Positions 34,881 through 47,629 of a stretch of DNA of 64,000 nucleotides are shown in pieces. This DNA comes from Prosopocoilus inquinatus. Lineage: Eukaryota; Arthropoda; Insecta; Coleoptera; Lucanidae. Every line of letters begins with the position of its first letter. Position 1 is the stretch's first letter. The stretch covers positions 11,118,501 to 11,182,500 of the forward strand of contig CM069877.1 in the NCBI GenBank assembly GCA_036172665.1, in the 5' to 3' direction. Both the position numbers and the translations under genes were made by a program. The notes beneath the pieces are model-generated. The model was given only the letters and a program-made list of their open reading frames with translations. It ran no database searches and had not been told where the DNA came from.

Positions 34881-35880
34881 TTGGTCAAAAACTGTTTGTC
34901 TTTTGAAGTTCAAACTGTTTTCTGATATGTATACTTAGGTCCCCCCCCCATCACTACTGAGGGCAATCGATCCTCCTCAAGTATGTGGACTTTTTCTGAA
35001 ACCTCTTGACCCTTGCAGTGCCGTAGCAAGGGTTTCTGGCGCCCAGGGCAAGATTCCGATTCTGCTCCCTCGAGAATTATTTCATCAAACGTATCACAAT
35101 TAACAAATCATGTTAATCACTCTTACAGGAGATCATTTTACTTTTATGGATATTTATGAAAATCTAAATTAATCGATAACTATTATGAAACTACAAGCTT
35201 AAAAAGTATTTACGATCAAAGATACGAACCGAACCGAATCGATTGTGTTTTTCTCGAATCATGAACCTGAATTACTGAACTGTCATGTCTGGACGGGGCG
35301 GGGGGACTGTCCAGGACTGTCCTGTCCGTTACGTAAACTGTTGTCTTTAATTACTATCACTTACGTGTACTTGAAATTTATAGATAGACAAAAGTATCTT
35401 CAGTTTACATAGTATTTTCACACTGATGAAAATGCTGGAATGAAATATTATGAATACTTAAAAACACGGTATTTATAACAAGAAAATTACAAATTATCGC
35501 GTCCGTTCGCCGTTTTCTGAACTACAATTAATACATCTGAAATGCAGTTTACATTGTTTGCTTCTGAATTAATGAAAATGACAAATACGTCAAATTTGTT
35601 TTTGTGTCTACTTAATCCCGTGAAACTACTAGTACTAATGTGATTTGTGAATGTAAATGGTAAATGACTACTTTTACGTTTAAATATGTTATAAATTTGA
35701 CGAATCTTATACACATTTTGTGTCAACAAGAGAAATAAAGACTTGAATTGAATTGAATTGAAAAGTAAGATGAGAATTAAAATTTTCAAACACGGCAAAA
35801 ATTATTAAAAAGAATAAGATTTTCTAAGAAATCAGTAATAAAAAAGTTTTTTCCTTTGAAATCACCTATACGTGGACACG
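34881..35880. other. AT-rich non-coding stretch with a possible LINE tail
   Basis: At 35738-35762 an AATAAAGACTTGAATTGAA run with repeated TTGAA units follows AT-rich sequence. This resembles the short-repeat 3' tails of CR1/RTE-like LINEs, but no coding remnant was found upstream. Nothing else was recognised. Confidence 0.35.
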
Positions 35881-36591
35881 CTGTAGATTATTATATTACA
35901 TACCGGGTGCCCGTTTTTCGACTTTAAGCATGGAGATTTCACTTGTCTTAACAGATACGACGTTTGGTAAATTAGAAAGAAAAGTATCGTATTTTCATAC
36001 TAATTTATAACGTAAAAGTCAATTTAACTTATTCCTTTTCATTTTGAAAAATTGTGAAAAAAAAACGATTTCTGTATTTTTATTTTTTTTAATTTTCTAC
36101 GATATTTTTTTTTTAGTAAACTGCGTACAAAACTTAAAATTAAAGATTTTTTTAAGTGCGCCCATTGCTTGACTTGCACTCGTTTATATTAGCGCTCTCT
36201 TTTCCTGTGTTATATTTTTATTATTAATTAAATATCGTTGCGCCCTATCGGATCTGCGTCCCTGGTGCAGGCTTCTCTTGCCCGGCCCTAGCTACGGTGC
36301 TGGACACTTGTTACCAGCGCTGAACGATTACGGAACGACTTAAATAAGCCTGATAAGTCCAATCCACGCCAAACGGCTCCGTTACCACTAAGCCACCTCT
36401 TAATTTATTTAGCTTTGTCGCTAACCTGCAAAGCGAGCGTTGCAATATGACGATGATACCCGACACAATATTATTCGTCGGTCGCTGGATGATGAAAGCA
36501 AAAATGAAATGCGGCAAGGCTGCACGAATAAAAACCAAATTTCGATTTGTTATATTTAATTCCAGAAATTAATTTTTGCGCTAAATTCGCG
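35881..36591. other. AT-rich non-coding stretch
   Basis: No gene. The minus strand at about 36375-36405 contains GTGGCTTAGTGGTAACGG, which resembles a tRNA A-box, but no B-box follows at a usable distance. Confidence 0.4.
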
Positions 36592-37640
<1,049 letters not shown>

Positions 37641-38640
37641 CGAAACAAACAATTCAATTTCCCCCGAAGTAATCAGGAATTCGTTCCGTTTCGATTCCGA
37701 TCGCATCATCAGGCATGACCGGACCCGGACAGCCGACGTTGTTTTGGGGTAGTAGGCAAACGAAAAAAATTCGGGTTTGCTCCCCCCCCTCCCTCGCATA
37801 CGTCGAAAGAATGAAACCCCGCCCCCGTATCGCGCTCGTGCTTCATTTATTTCACAATCAACTCGGACGTTAGATTTATTATTGGCAAACTTTTGCTGCT
37901 GCTGCCGCCGCCGCCGTCCGAACAATTGCATTTGATATATGACGGCGGCGGGCGAAGTTCGCCGCCCCCCTCCACCCCCTCCTCCTCTCCGAAACCCGTT
38001 TACAACCCCAGAGCCACGCGAACCTCCGCGCGCTTAATCAATCTTGTTGAAAAGTTAGATTAGGTCTTCAGCGTCGCTCCTAATTCTTCGGTTTGTTTCG
38101 AATTGCGGAAAACGAATCGGAAACTTTCGTTTATTAAAACGGGATTTCGCGTGGAAAACGAGGTTTCTCGCAATACGTCTTATTGCTGCTTACGGCATTG
38201 ATGAGATGGCGCCGAGTGGTGGTTTCACTCAATTAAATCGATTATTATCTGCGACGCAAATAAATAATGTCCCGGGCGGGGATTTTCCGACGTCGCCGCC
38301 GCCGTTACGTACAAGCTTGGCGCAGTCATTAGTAGCAGCTGAATTATTCGCAATAAGCAGTACACGACGGCGTGCCTGTGCTTAACAACGAATATTGCAT
38401 GAGACACAAGAGGGAGCCGCGCGCGTATCTCATAGAAAATCCCCGCGCTTAACGACCTTAGTCCCCCCCCCCCAACAAATTTCTAACTCGCTTTTAATTA
38501 AATACGAGTTAAAACTCAACGCCTCTCGATTATTTATTAAAGGCGGAAGCCGGCAGCTCGGCGCACGCATGAAAACTTAATGGGACGGGCGGCGGCGGCG
38601 GCGGCGAGTTCGTCCGCTCGAATAACGAATAACTTCGTTA
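37641..38640. promoter_or_regulatory. unique CpG-rich block
   Basis: Non-repetitive DNA with local GC- and CpG-rich patches (GCTGCTGCCGCCGCCGCCGT at about 37898; GGGCGGCGGCGGCGGCGGCG at about 38585). A minus-strand frame of 179 codons (37392-37931) runs from here into the repeat array, so it cannot be a real gene as drawn. The block could contain an unrecognised first exon or promoter, but no TATA box, initiator or splice donor stands out. It is recorded as a candidate only. Confidence 0.25.
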
Positions 38641-38840
38641 AAGATGCAAAAATGATGGGGTGTCTTCTTCATCATCATCATCATCTTCCTCTTTTTCTTC
38701 TTCGTCTTCTTAGCAAAACTTACGCTCGGGAGTCTGGGGCTGAACGGCATTAATCGCGAACAAGCAAATCATAACCTAATCTTAAATTACTCCTATTTTT
38801 TTTTGTAGTTAATAAAAAAAAACAGACGCAAGGGTAGGTT
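38641..38840. other. low-complexity spacer
   Basis: Contains TTCTTCATCATCATCATCAT followed by CTTCCTC/TTCTTC repeats (38665-38712), then AT-rich DNA. Confidence 0.7.
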
Positions 38841-39559
38841 AAGATAGGAAACTGGATTATTAAAAGCCTTACAGGAAAAGAAGAAGAACTACAAAATCAT
38901 AACCTGGAATACGCAGGAATAACGGAGACAGACGAAAAAAGGGTCCGGAATAGAGAAGTCAAACAGCCATTAGATGATGTGGTTAAGGGTCAAAGCGGAG
39001 AAATTCGCAAGGGCGGGGGTTGCTTTAAACTTCAAAAACCACGAAAACGTGGGGAACGTTAAAAATCAAAAATATACATATAAATGAGAGAATACTCTCA
39101 GTAACATTACGGAGAAAAATGAACAAAACACATTAGTGGTGGCTTATGGGCCAACAGAAGATGCAAAAAAGGAGGAAAAAAGAAATTCTTCCGAGGATTT
39201 ACAAAAAGAAATAGGTGACAGTAAGAAAAGAACAATTATCTTACGAGGCCCTAAGTGGGAGAGTAAGAAATGTAAAAAGAGATGTTGGATAGTCCCTCGA
39301 AAGGGAAAACAAATGGGGAAAGAGTATGTTACAGTTTATTTTCCCCTTATTGTTTTGGGGCACCCTGTATAATAAATATTCCGGAGTTATTTTAATTTTT
39401 AGAAACCTCTAATCAAAGTCCCGAGCGAACATATTGCGCGTTTCCCTTTTCGTCCGCCGCGCTTACTTATTTTTGTGTGTGTTGGCGAATTCGATAGCTT
39501 TTCTTTTCGCCTCATTAAATGTGTTCCTTTATCGAACTCTCAGTTTCGTTTTAAAGATA

Positions 39560-40573
39560 GAAATACGCTCGTTTTATTTTCATTGAATTTAACTTCATCT
39601 AATTTTAGTCCGGTTGGCGCCGTTCTGTCTACGTTTTTGCTTTGATTGCAATTTGTTTTTACGATCTCCTTCTCCCTAAAGAAAAAGTTCTAAGAGAAAG
39701 AGGAGAAGTACACCTACGTAGGTACAAGGTACGCGTACAGGGGGGGGGGGGCTATCATTTATTTTCGCTGAATTTAACATTATCTAATTATAGTCCGGTT
39801 GACGCCGTTCTGTCTGTGTTTTTGTGCTGATTCCAATTTGTTTTTACGATCTCTCTCTCTCTCTCTAAAGAAAAAGTTCTAAGAGTAGCAGAAGTACACC
39901 TATGCAGGGCCGGATATCGGGTGCAAGGTACTCGGGCCCCCGGCTGCAAAAAGTCGTTTTATTTTCACTGAATATAACTTTATTTAATTATAGTCCGGTT
40001 GACGCTGTTCTGCCTGTGTTTTTGCGCTGATTCCAAGTTGTTTTTACGATCTCTCTCTCTCTCTCTAAAGAAAAAGTTCTAAGAGTAGCAGAAGTACACC
40101 TATGCAGGGCCGGATATCGGGTGCAAGGTACTCGGGCCCCCGGCTGCAAAAAGTAGTTTTATTTTCACTGAATATAACTTTATTTAATTATAGTCCGGTT
40201 GACGTCGTTCTGTCTGTGTTTTTGCGCTGATTCCAATTTGTTGTTACGATCTCTCTCATTCGTTAAAGAAAAAGTTCTAAGAGAAGCAAGAGGGGCAGGG
40301 CCCGCCTTTCGGTGCAAGGTACCCGGACCTCCAGCTACAAAAGGTCGTTTTATTTTCATTGAATTTAACTTTATCTAATTATAGTCCGGTTGACGCCGTT
40401 CTGCCTTTTTTGTGCTGATTCCAATTAGTTGTTACGATCTCTCTCTCTCTCTAAAGAAAAAGTTCTAGGGTCTGCAGGGGAAGTGCACCTGTGCAGGGCC
40501 GGCTATGAGATGCAAGGTACCCTGGCCCTGAACCACACAAGAGCCCCCGAAAAGCGTTAAAAATCCCCTTGAC
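39560..40573 (+). repeat. 195-bp CT-bearing tandem array II, five units
   Basis: Landmarks at 39606, 39791, 39991, 40191 and 40382 give periods of 185, 200, 200 and 191 bp. The units at 39791 and 39991 are nearly identical. CT tracts are short here. The terminal segment (TGGCCCTGAACCACACAAGA to AATCCCCTTG) is the same as in array I. The array lies within the span of the decayed LINE, so it entered or amplified after that LINE inserted. Confidence 0.92.
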
Positions 40574-42030
40574 TCTTTTATTCGAGACTGGTCGGTTTCC
40601 GAATTTGAAATTAATGGTTTGAAAGTTAACAAACAGTTTACTTTTATAAAAATGTGTTATATTCTTTTACATTCGTGTTTCTGTTGAATTGATGTAATTT
40701 ATAAAAACAAATTTATAAAACATAAAATATTTACTTTGTCAAAAGTATGCTTTCTAATGATAATAGTAATTATAATTCGGTATTAAATTTCACAGAAAGA
40801 TCAGAGATTTAAACAAAAGGCCAAATTGTGAAATATTTAGTTTTGCACACCAAGGCGGGTGGATTTATCTCGTTCAAACCACTTATTTGTCGCCGCTTAC
40901 GCCGTAAGGTAAACCACGCCATTTTGTGCAGGAATTCCTGAATATAATTTTCTCCTGGTTTATTTAAGTGGCGAATCAATTCGGAATAATTGATTTACGT
41001 TTTTTTTTATATATGCATATCTTCTGGTTGTTTAATATTTGACATATTTTTGTAATGAGCCGTTCTAAAAATTATATTATACTTATTTTGATTGGTAAAA
41101 TTTTATCAAAAAAAAAAAAATTAATTGCAAACTTTCTTTTTCAAATTCTTTTCTAACGCATTTTATTTTATTCTACAGAAAATGTTTTAAAAAAAATTAT
41201 ACGGTAACAAAAATTAAGGATAATTTAAGGTTAAGTTTGATTCATGAAATTAAATGTTTATAAAGCAAGTAGATATGTAATGCCTACTTAATTATTTGTT
41301 TCTTATATTTGTGCTTTTAAGAACGTCACCGGAAGTTATTAATTTTTTTTTACTATTTACTAGTTTCATATCTTTATATTTTTACAGGAAAGATTCAAGA
41401 AATCAAGGGAAAAATTCAAAACTTCGAGGAAAAGACCCCACTCTTCTCAATTACTGCGAGAGATAAATAAAAGAAATATATATCGGCGGTAATCATTTTG
41501 CAGAAGTTGCAAGATTTCTATTTTAATTTTAAGATTATACACGAACAAAAATTATTATTATTATCCTTGTTTTAGTACACTTAATTTAATTACGAAACAT
41601 AAATTAGAAATCATAATTTAAAAACACAAAATGTAATGCGTGCAGCTGCGAGCTTTTATAACGAAAGCTTTAGTCGGCTTAAAGTAAACCAAGAAATGAA
41701 ATAAAAGCCGCATAGCGCAAAATACCTTTGAATCATGTAAATGAGTCATAGGAAAGCTCTTAGCGCGAGCGAATTCCAGGAAATTCCGGACTAGTTTAAG
41801 CTACTCGCGTAACCCTGAATCATATAATAAATACCACAAGAGAAGAAAGATGGAGTGACTTTGTTTGTTTGACACCGCGTCTCAATTTTTCTCGTCAGGA
41901 AATTGTTCCAGATTCAATTTTTTTTCTTCTCCCAGTTTAATTTAAATAAAGTGTACATAAGAAGCATCCACGACTGGCGAGGGTGAGATTGGAGAAAATA
42001 GAATCGTCTTTACTTAAAATATAGCATCTC
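40574..42030. other. AT-rich stretch inside the LINE span
   Basis: No RT-like protein trace was found here. 40885-40960 holds one copy of the GCCGCTTACGCCGTAAGGTA core of the 17-19 kb satellite, followed by CCACGCCATTTTGT and TTTTCTCC(T/G)(T/G)GTTTATT as in that satellite. The rest is strongly AT-rich. Confidence 0.5.
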
Positions 42031-43190
42031 GACAAAGCCTATAAAAGTGTACCAATATCTCTTTTATGATCTTCCCTTCTCTCTTTCATATTCTAGTTAC
42101 AATTCTATTAATTGATAAAATTTTAGCAAATTTAAATTGTGATACTTTTCCAGTCCAAAAAAAGTTTTTAAACTCTTTGTTATGGTACGAAATGTTCTCT
42201 TAGATTTGAATGCATTCTGTTATTTGAAAATTCGTTTCTTATTTGAACCATTGTTAAAAGCAGGTGTTGGCATGGTAGGGGAGGCTGATGGGGTAACGCC
42301 CTTTCTTCGCAATATTAGTAGCGCGCTAATCACAGCAACCAATGCGACACGAACATTTTTTTAAAACTTCCATGAGAACACACTTGTGTATTAATGGATT
42401 CATTCAGACCGTCGAAGAGAAGAGATACTACGAGCTGGCTCTTTTCGGATTTATATGCCCACGTTTGATTAAAAGGAAGAACTACTAATTAAGCTATGAA
42501 AGAGATAAGGATTGGACTAATTTTCTAAATATACGTAAGTAGAAACCGTTCGAGCCATCAGTAGAAAACAAAGCAGAAAAAGATTTCTGAATGAATGATT
42601 TTCTTTTCGAAAACCAGACGCTACTAACAAGGAAAATCGAGCTTCGGCTTTATACGAACTGCTAACAGAATTGGAGACAAAAAGGAGGTGAAAAAGAGTT
42701 ATTTGGTTTTATAGTTATTATTGAAATTTGTTTGCAGTGGAGACGAGGGATGGAAGGCTCTCGAGCATCAGCATCAAGACCATACTCCCAGGCGAAAAAA
42801 AAAAGGAAACACCAAAATCAACAAAATCTTCAAGAAGGTGACGACGCCAATACTTACATAAGGGTCCAAAGTGTGAACGAAAACACAAGGTCAGAGAAGT
42901 AAGATACAAGCACCGAAATGAGGTTCCTCAGAAAGATTGAAGGGAAAAACAAGATTGGGCATAACACACGGAAAACAGTGGCAAAAGTAAAAAAAAAGAA
43001 GAAGAAAATTAGTTGAGGTGGTTTGGACACCTACAAAGAACGGGACAAGAAAGACTAGTAACTAGTAACAAGAGTGTATGAAGCAAAAAAGAACAGAAAG
43101 GGAAGTATTGAGAGATTGCGAAGAACATGGAGAGAAGACCATCCCAGCCACCAAGGACGCCACTTCGTCCAGGACCATTGGCAGAATTGC

Positions 43191-43930
43191 GGAAACTGGG
43201 GCGAGCGATTACATCAAGTGATACAAAGAACACAGGGCATATTACGAATAATGCGATGCACGATTAAACAAAAATTACGTATAAAAACTGCGGATAAAAA
43301 TTTGGAGAGCAATTGAGCGCAGCTGGACTCCGGTGGGCTTTAGTGCCAGCCTACTCGAAGAAGGCGAACCATCCCAGCCACCAAGGACGGTATTCCCGAG
43401 ATCACTATCATCCTGAGGCCGATGGTAGGACGCCTCTCTGCCACCCCCTGTCAACTCCAGTCAACTTCACTCCCGGTCAATCACAGTCCCGGTGAGCCGA
43501 ACCAGCCTGCCCAGCTGAAGCCACCACCGCACCCCTGCTTGCCCGATCAAGAACACGCCACTTCGTCCATGACCAAAAAAAGGACCGTAGTCACCCGCTA
43601 CCGATCGCCATAGCGCCGCAGACGACGCAACGACCCCGACCTTGACATCGCAGCTACAACCGCAGCCCGCACGCAAAGTACGCCACCATCCGAGCTAGGC
43701 CAACGCTAACTGCAGCCGCCGCACGGACGACCAGGACCGCAACCACCCCATTTTGGACCACGAAAAAACCTCAATTTAACACTTAATATTAAATAAAAGG
43801 TATTAATTTTTGTAAACCCTTTCATTTAAAGCCCTTCTACCTTCCGCAAACCCTACGCGCCACTCACGTGACGTGGTGAAGACGCTACCCTGTTAGCGTA
43901 GTTTGGTAAACGGATCAACCCCGGTAAGCG
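43191..43930. other. GC-rich repeat-like segment, possible LTR remnant
   Basis: ACCATCCCAGCCACCAAGGA occurs twice (43139 and 43370). After a proline-rich-looking GC stretch comes ATTAAATAAAAGGTATTAAT (polyadenylation-like), then TTGTAAACCCTTTCATTT and a GTGACAGTACAGTA end. This order resembles an LTR with its R/U5 region, but no integrase, protease or primer-binding site is recognisable. Very tentative. Confidence 0.25.
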
Positions 43931-45450
43931 TGACAGTACAGTACGGAAATCACCAGCATGAGTCGCACCAGTCTACATCCACCTCTTCGTAGTTTTAATT
44001 TTCTGCATGGCATTAAATCGCGATGGCCGCTTTGTTTTACACGCAGACGTGGCAACGCCGCTCTATTCACACCGGAAATGATCTCATAGCACCGTTTGAA
44101 ATGCTGACTTCTTATTTAATTACTTTACTTCAAATATTCTGACGCCACCTTTTCGCAATTGGCCATCTTAGTACGGTTAAGCAACGAGAAAAGCAGGAAG
44201 AGTGCATTTGCGTGCGATCTTCTCGCCATTATCGATACCGACACTTAACGACACAGGTTGTGTGTGTTGTATTTTCTTTGGAATTTGTGCTGAATTTATT
44301 GCAAATTCGAATTAATACAGTTTCATCTTCTGGAATTAGATCAACTCGTCGTGTCCTGTAAGCTGCCGATGGCATTTGAACCAACGATCTGTTTAATGAA
44401 AACAATCGTTTTTAATTGGAACTACTTTTAATTGGGCAACCTTTTATCGGACGGTAGATAAATCTTCTTAGTAGAGCTTTATTGCCGGATTAATTATTAT
44501 TTTTACTCTTTTTGGTCCTGGCATCATGGCTAAGGATTAAATAAAGCATTTTTTTTGTACAAAATTCCGGTTTCTTACACTGACGTAATATGCAGCAAAA
44601 AATTAACGGCGGAGGCTGTGGTAATTTCATCGGGCTTTGTATTGTATTGCCACAACACACCTTAACGTAAACGAGAAGAAGATTGTGACGGTGCGAGTGT
44701 ATGACTGAAATAGAGCTAATACTTGTCGGTCATAACCATAGTCGCTCAAATTAACTAATTCGGTTTTCACTGGCTTTTCAGGGGTAGAGGGGTATCGCGT
44801 CAGGACCTAAGTGCACAACGCTGAATCGTGTCCTTGAATTATCGTGATTATTTGTGACTGTGGTCATAACATAACCTAGTTTTGTTTTTACCGTCACAAA
44901 TGACATTCTTTCTCACGTGTGGTAGGTTCGATATCCATAAAAAAAGCGAGCTCTCCTCTCACAATCACATCAATATCTGTTCTTTCTTTGTAAGCATTGT
45001 TCCGCAATTCCCATGAACCGCGCCGGGTGTTATCGCCTCGCCCCTTCCTCCCTCATCTTCGAGTTTGGGCGCGTTTATCTTCGTCCCGGCATTGTGAGCC
45101 GGACGATTCATCAGTGTCGGCGGCCGTAGGTGGGCCTCGCCGCCGCCGCGGAATCCTCGCGGGGGCTCCCCAACATAATGTACGAGTTTTACGATGGTGT
45201 GAGCGTTAATCCCGCGCGGGATTACCCGCGAAACGACGTGCGCGCTTAAATGTTTGATATGTGGATATGGACAGACGAGCTCTATACCTAACATGCTCTC
45301 GCGTGAAAGCGCTCGAATCGCTTAAATCCGACGTTTCGTCTTCTGTAAAATTAAAATTCATCTGATCCGGGCAAGAATTCCTCCAATCTAAACTGCGTTG
45401 AGTGGAGACCGTCGAATTTCAGTCGCAAAGACGGAATTTTTACAATCCGG
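43931..45450. other. mostly unique non-coding stretch
   Basis: No gene recognised. A GC/CpG-rich patch at about 45040-45240 (CTCGCCGCCGCCGCGGAATC, CCCGCGCGGGATTACCCGCG) stands out and could be a CpG-rich regulatory patch. A 109-codon minus-strand frame crossing it (44965-45294) has no recognised domain. Confidence 0.35.
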
Positions 45451-45454
45451 TTGC

Positions 45455-46335
45455 AATCGCCGCTCCAAACCGAAAAGAACAAAAGACTCGTTTAAGTAAT
45501 CGTGCGATTAATTCTTTTTTATTGCATAAAGGGGGCGGGTTATTAACTATTTAAAATAAAACATTGGAATGCTCAGAAGAACTTAAACAAATAGGAGGTT
45601 AAAGAGGGGAATGCGCGTCTCAGCTTGAAGAGCTCTAGACGAACGTTTTTCGGGAAAAAAGCTCTACCGACCACGCTGTATAGTCTCAACGAGCGAAAAA
45701 CAAAACAACTGTCGCTAAGGTATATTAATGCCGTAAATTATTTGGCAACGCTGCTCCGGATCGGAAAGAACAAAGGATTCGTTTATTATTTATTTCAATC
45801 ACCAACGAATAATTTTTTATTATCGTTATTATAAATCACTGATCGTGGGATTAATTTTTTTATTATTGTAGAGGGGGGGGGATATTAACTGCTTAAAATA
45901 AAACATTGAAATAGTCAGACGGACTTAAACAAATAGGGGAGGAATGGCGTCTCAGCTTGAAGAGCTCTAGACGAATATTTTTCGGGAAAAAGCTCTATCG
46001 ACCGCGCTGTATAGTCTCAACGAGCGAAAAACAAAACAATTGTCGCTAAGGTATATTAACGCCGTAAATTATTTGGCAACGCTGCTCCGGATCAAAAAGA
46101 ACAAGGAATTCGTTTATTATTTATTTCAATCGCCAACGATTAATATTTTATTATTATTATTATTATAAATCACTGATCGTGGGATTAATTTTTTATTATT
46201 GTAGAAGGGGAGGGGGGGGAGCGGGACGGGATATTAACTGCTTAAAATAAAACATTGAAATATTCAAAGGGACTTAAACAAATAGGGGAGGAATGGCGTC
46301 TCAGCTTGAAGAGCTCTAGACGAATATCTTTCGAG
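45455..46335 (+). repeat. 332-bp tandem repeat, about 2.7 units
   Basis: Units share AACGCTGCTCCGGATC (45746, 46078), AAGAACAA(A)GGATTCGTTTATT-like, TTAATTTTTT(A)TTATTGTAGA, TTAAAATAAAACATTG(A/G)AAT, TCTCAGCTTGAAGAGCTCTA and ACAAAACAACTGTCGCTAAG. The first unit is more diverged and the last is cut after the GAGCTCTAGACGAATATCTT segment. Very high similarity between units two and three suggests recent amplification. Confidence 0.9.
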
Positions 46336-46513
46336 AAAAAACTCGACTGACGATCGATTGTTTGAAAATCGAACATCCGGTCTCGTCTTTTCTTTTTTTG
46401 TCGATCGTTTTTTTGTTTTCTTTTTTCTTTCTCGTCGGACGTCGCTTTTTTTTTAATTCTAATCGAAATGGTATTAGACCTCGCTTTAAAAAAAAGTCGA
46501 TCATTCTTTGTTT

Positions 46514-46550
<37 letters not shown>

Positions 46551-47220
46551 ATCGTCATTTGTGTTTGTGTCGAAAAAAATTTCATACATTTTTATATTCT
46601 ATTTTGGCGGATCAAATGTCTCGGCTTCAAAAAATCGATCGCCTTTTGTTTTTTCGTGTTTCCTGTTATTTTCTTCTTCTTATCTCGACCTTCATGAAGG
46701 CCTAGTCGACAAGAGTATTCGTTGTTATCTTTTTCTTTTGTTTCGAAGAAAAATCGTATCGACACTTTTTTTTTTTTGAAAATCGAACGCCTGTTGTCTT
46801 TTCTTTATCGTCGGGACCTCGGCTTCAAAACATCAATCTTCTTTTGTCTTTCTTGTAATATTTTCAGTTATCTTATCTGCATTATTTTGACCTTCATGAA
46901 GTCAATTCAGGTAAATAAGAATTCCCATTTGGTGTAACCTTTTCGACGATTTCTTTTAAAAATTTTTGTTTCGAGCAAAAAAAAAAATTCAAAATTCGAA
47001 TTCTGTTTTGAACGTCTTCGAACGTCTGCTCTCGTCTCTTCTTGTGTTTTTTTTTTTGTTGTTTCGATCGGTTTTTCTTTCTCGTTATGATAGTAGTTTA
47101 TCTCAATTTTAATTTCAAAGTTTCCCTTTCTTTAATTCTTATCTCGTACATCGGATTTATTATTGGATGTTAAAAAAATCGATCGTCTTTTGTTTTTGTT
47201 TTTATTTTATTTTCTGCTAT
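46336..47220. repeat. T-rich region with GATCGTCTTTTGTTT motifs
   Basis: Low-complexity T-rich DNA. The minus-strand orientation of ACAAAAGACGATCG appears as GATCG(T/C)(C/T)TTTTGTTT near 46400, 46638, 47180 and, with variants, around 46790. A short CT run lies at 46520-46546. Open frames here are Phe/Ser-rich by composition. Confidence 0.65.
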
Positions 47221-47520
47221 CTTGTTGTTTTGCTTAATTTGAATTTCCCGTATTAACTTTACGCTGTAGCAAGTCTGCTCAGATTGGTGTGGGGCCCTCA
47301 AGAGGAGTTGGGGCCTCATCAGCAGAAGAGTAGCTCGAGAAACTCTTGCTGCAGCGTAAAATTGCGATGACACGCGAATATGTCCGCATTGGCCGCTTTG
47401 GTGATTACAGCTTACCAGGCAGCAGTACAGTTGCCATTTGCTGTAAACTTTCGCACAGTACAAGGTCAAGCCCCTGCCGGCCTGAGGGCGCGCCTTAAGA
47501 TGTTCCCATATGAAATCCAA
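47221..47520 (-). other. GC-balanced island with an unexplained minus-strand frame
   Basis: A sharp composition change: about 280 bp near 50 percent GC within T-rich repeats. The minus strand is open for 116 codons (47170-47520), starting at an ATG within CCATATGAAATCCAAG on the complement. The first ~95 residues fall in the island and the lysine-rich tail in the low-complexity flank. The peptide has several Cys and Gln but no domain I recognise. It could be an inserted gene fragment, part of an unknown transposon, or chance. Confidence 0.3.
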
Positions 47521-47629
47521 GTCAATACGTAAACCTTCTGAAAGAATTTTTTTAAAGGAAAAACTCCTCTGTCAAGTCAAATTTGTTTTGAAAGTCCTCT
47601 TCTTTTTTGTCGATCGTTTTTACCTTTGT
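47521..47629. other. spacer
   Basis: T-rich junction including another CGATCGTTTTT motif near 47609. Confidence 0.4.

Larger units (their letters stand above)
38841..43190 (+). pseudogene. decayed APE-type LINE (RTE/CR1-like relic)
   Basis: Three collinear protein traces on the + strand. (1) 38841-39260: endonuclease N-terminus, KIGNWIIKSLTGKEEEL, YAGITETDEK, then LVVAYGPTEDAKKEEK and KKRTIILRG, matching APE domains of arthropod LINEs (family: KIGTWNVxSL, AYGPTExxxxEEK, RxIIxGDFNA). (2) 42033-42075: HLDKAYKSVPISLL, like the RT motif A region LEKAYDSVPxxLL. (3) 42820-43140: NKIFKKVTTPILTY, TEMRFLRKIEGK, WFGHLQRT and VYEAKKNRKG, the typical C-terminal end. Stops and frameshifts run throughout, and RT motifs B and C were not found. 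A 1-kb satellite array (39560-40573) sits inside. That all three traces belong to one copy is inferred from order, strand and spacing. Confidence 0.72.

Noticed and set aside
36310..36440. tRNA or tRNA-derived SINE on the minus strand (A-box-like GTGGCTTAGTGGTAACGG)
   Set aside because: No B-box (GGTTCGANTCC) at the right distance and no cloverleaf could be drawn.
43191..43930. LTR retrotransposon
   Set aside because: Only a polyadenylation-like stretch and a duplicated 20-mer support it. There are no paired LTRs, primer-binding site or pol trace, so it is kept only as a low-confidence note.
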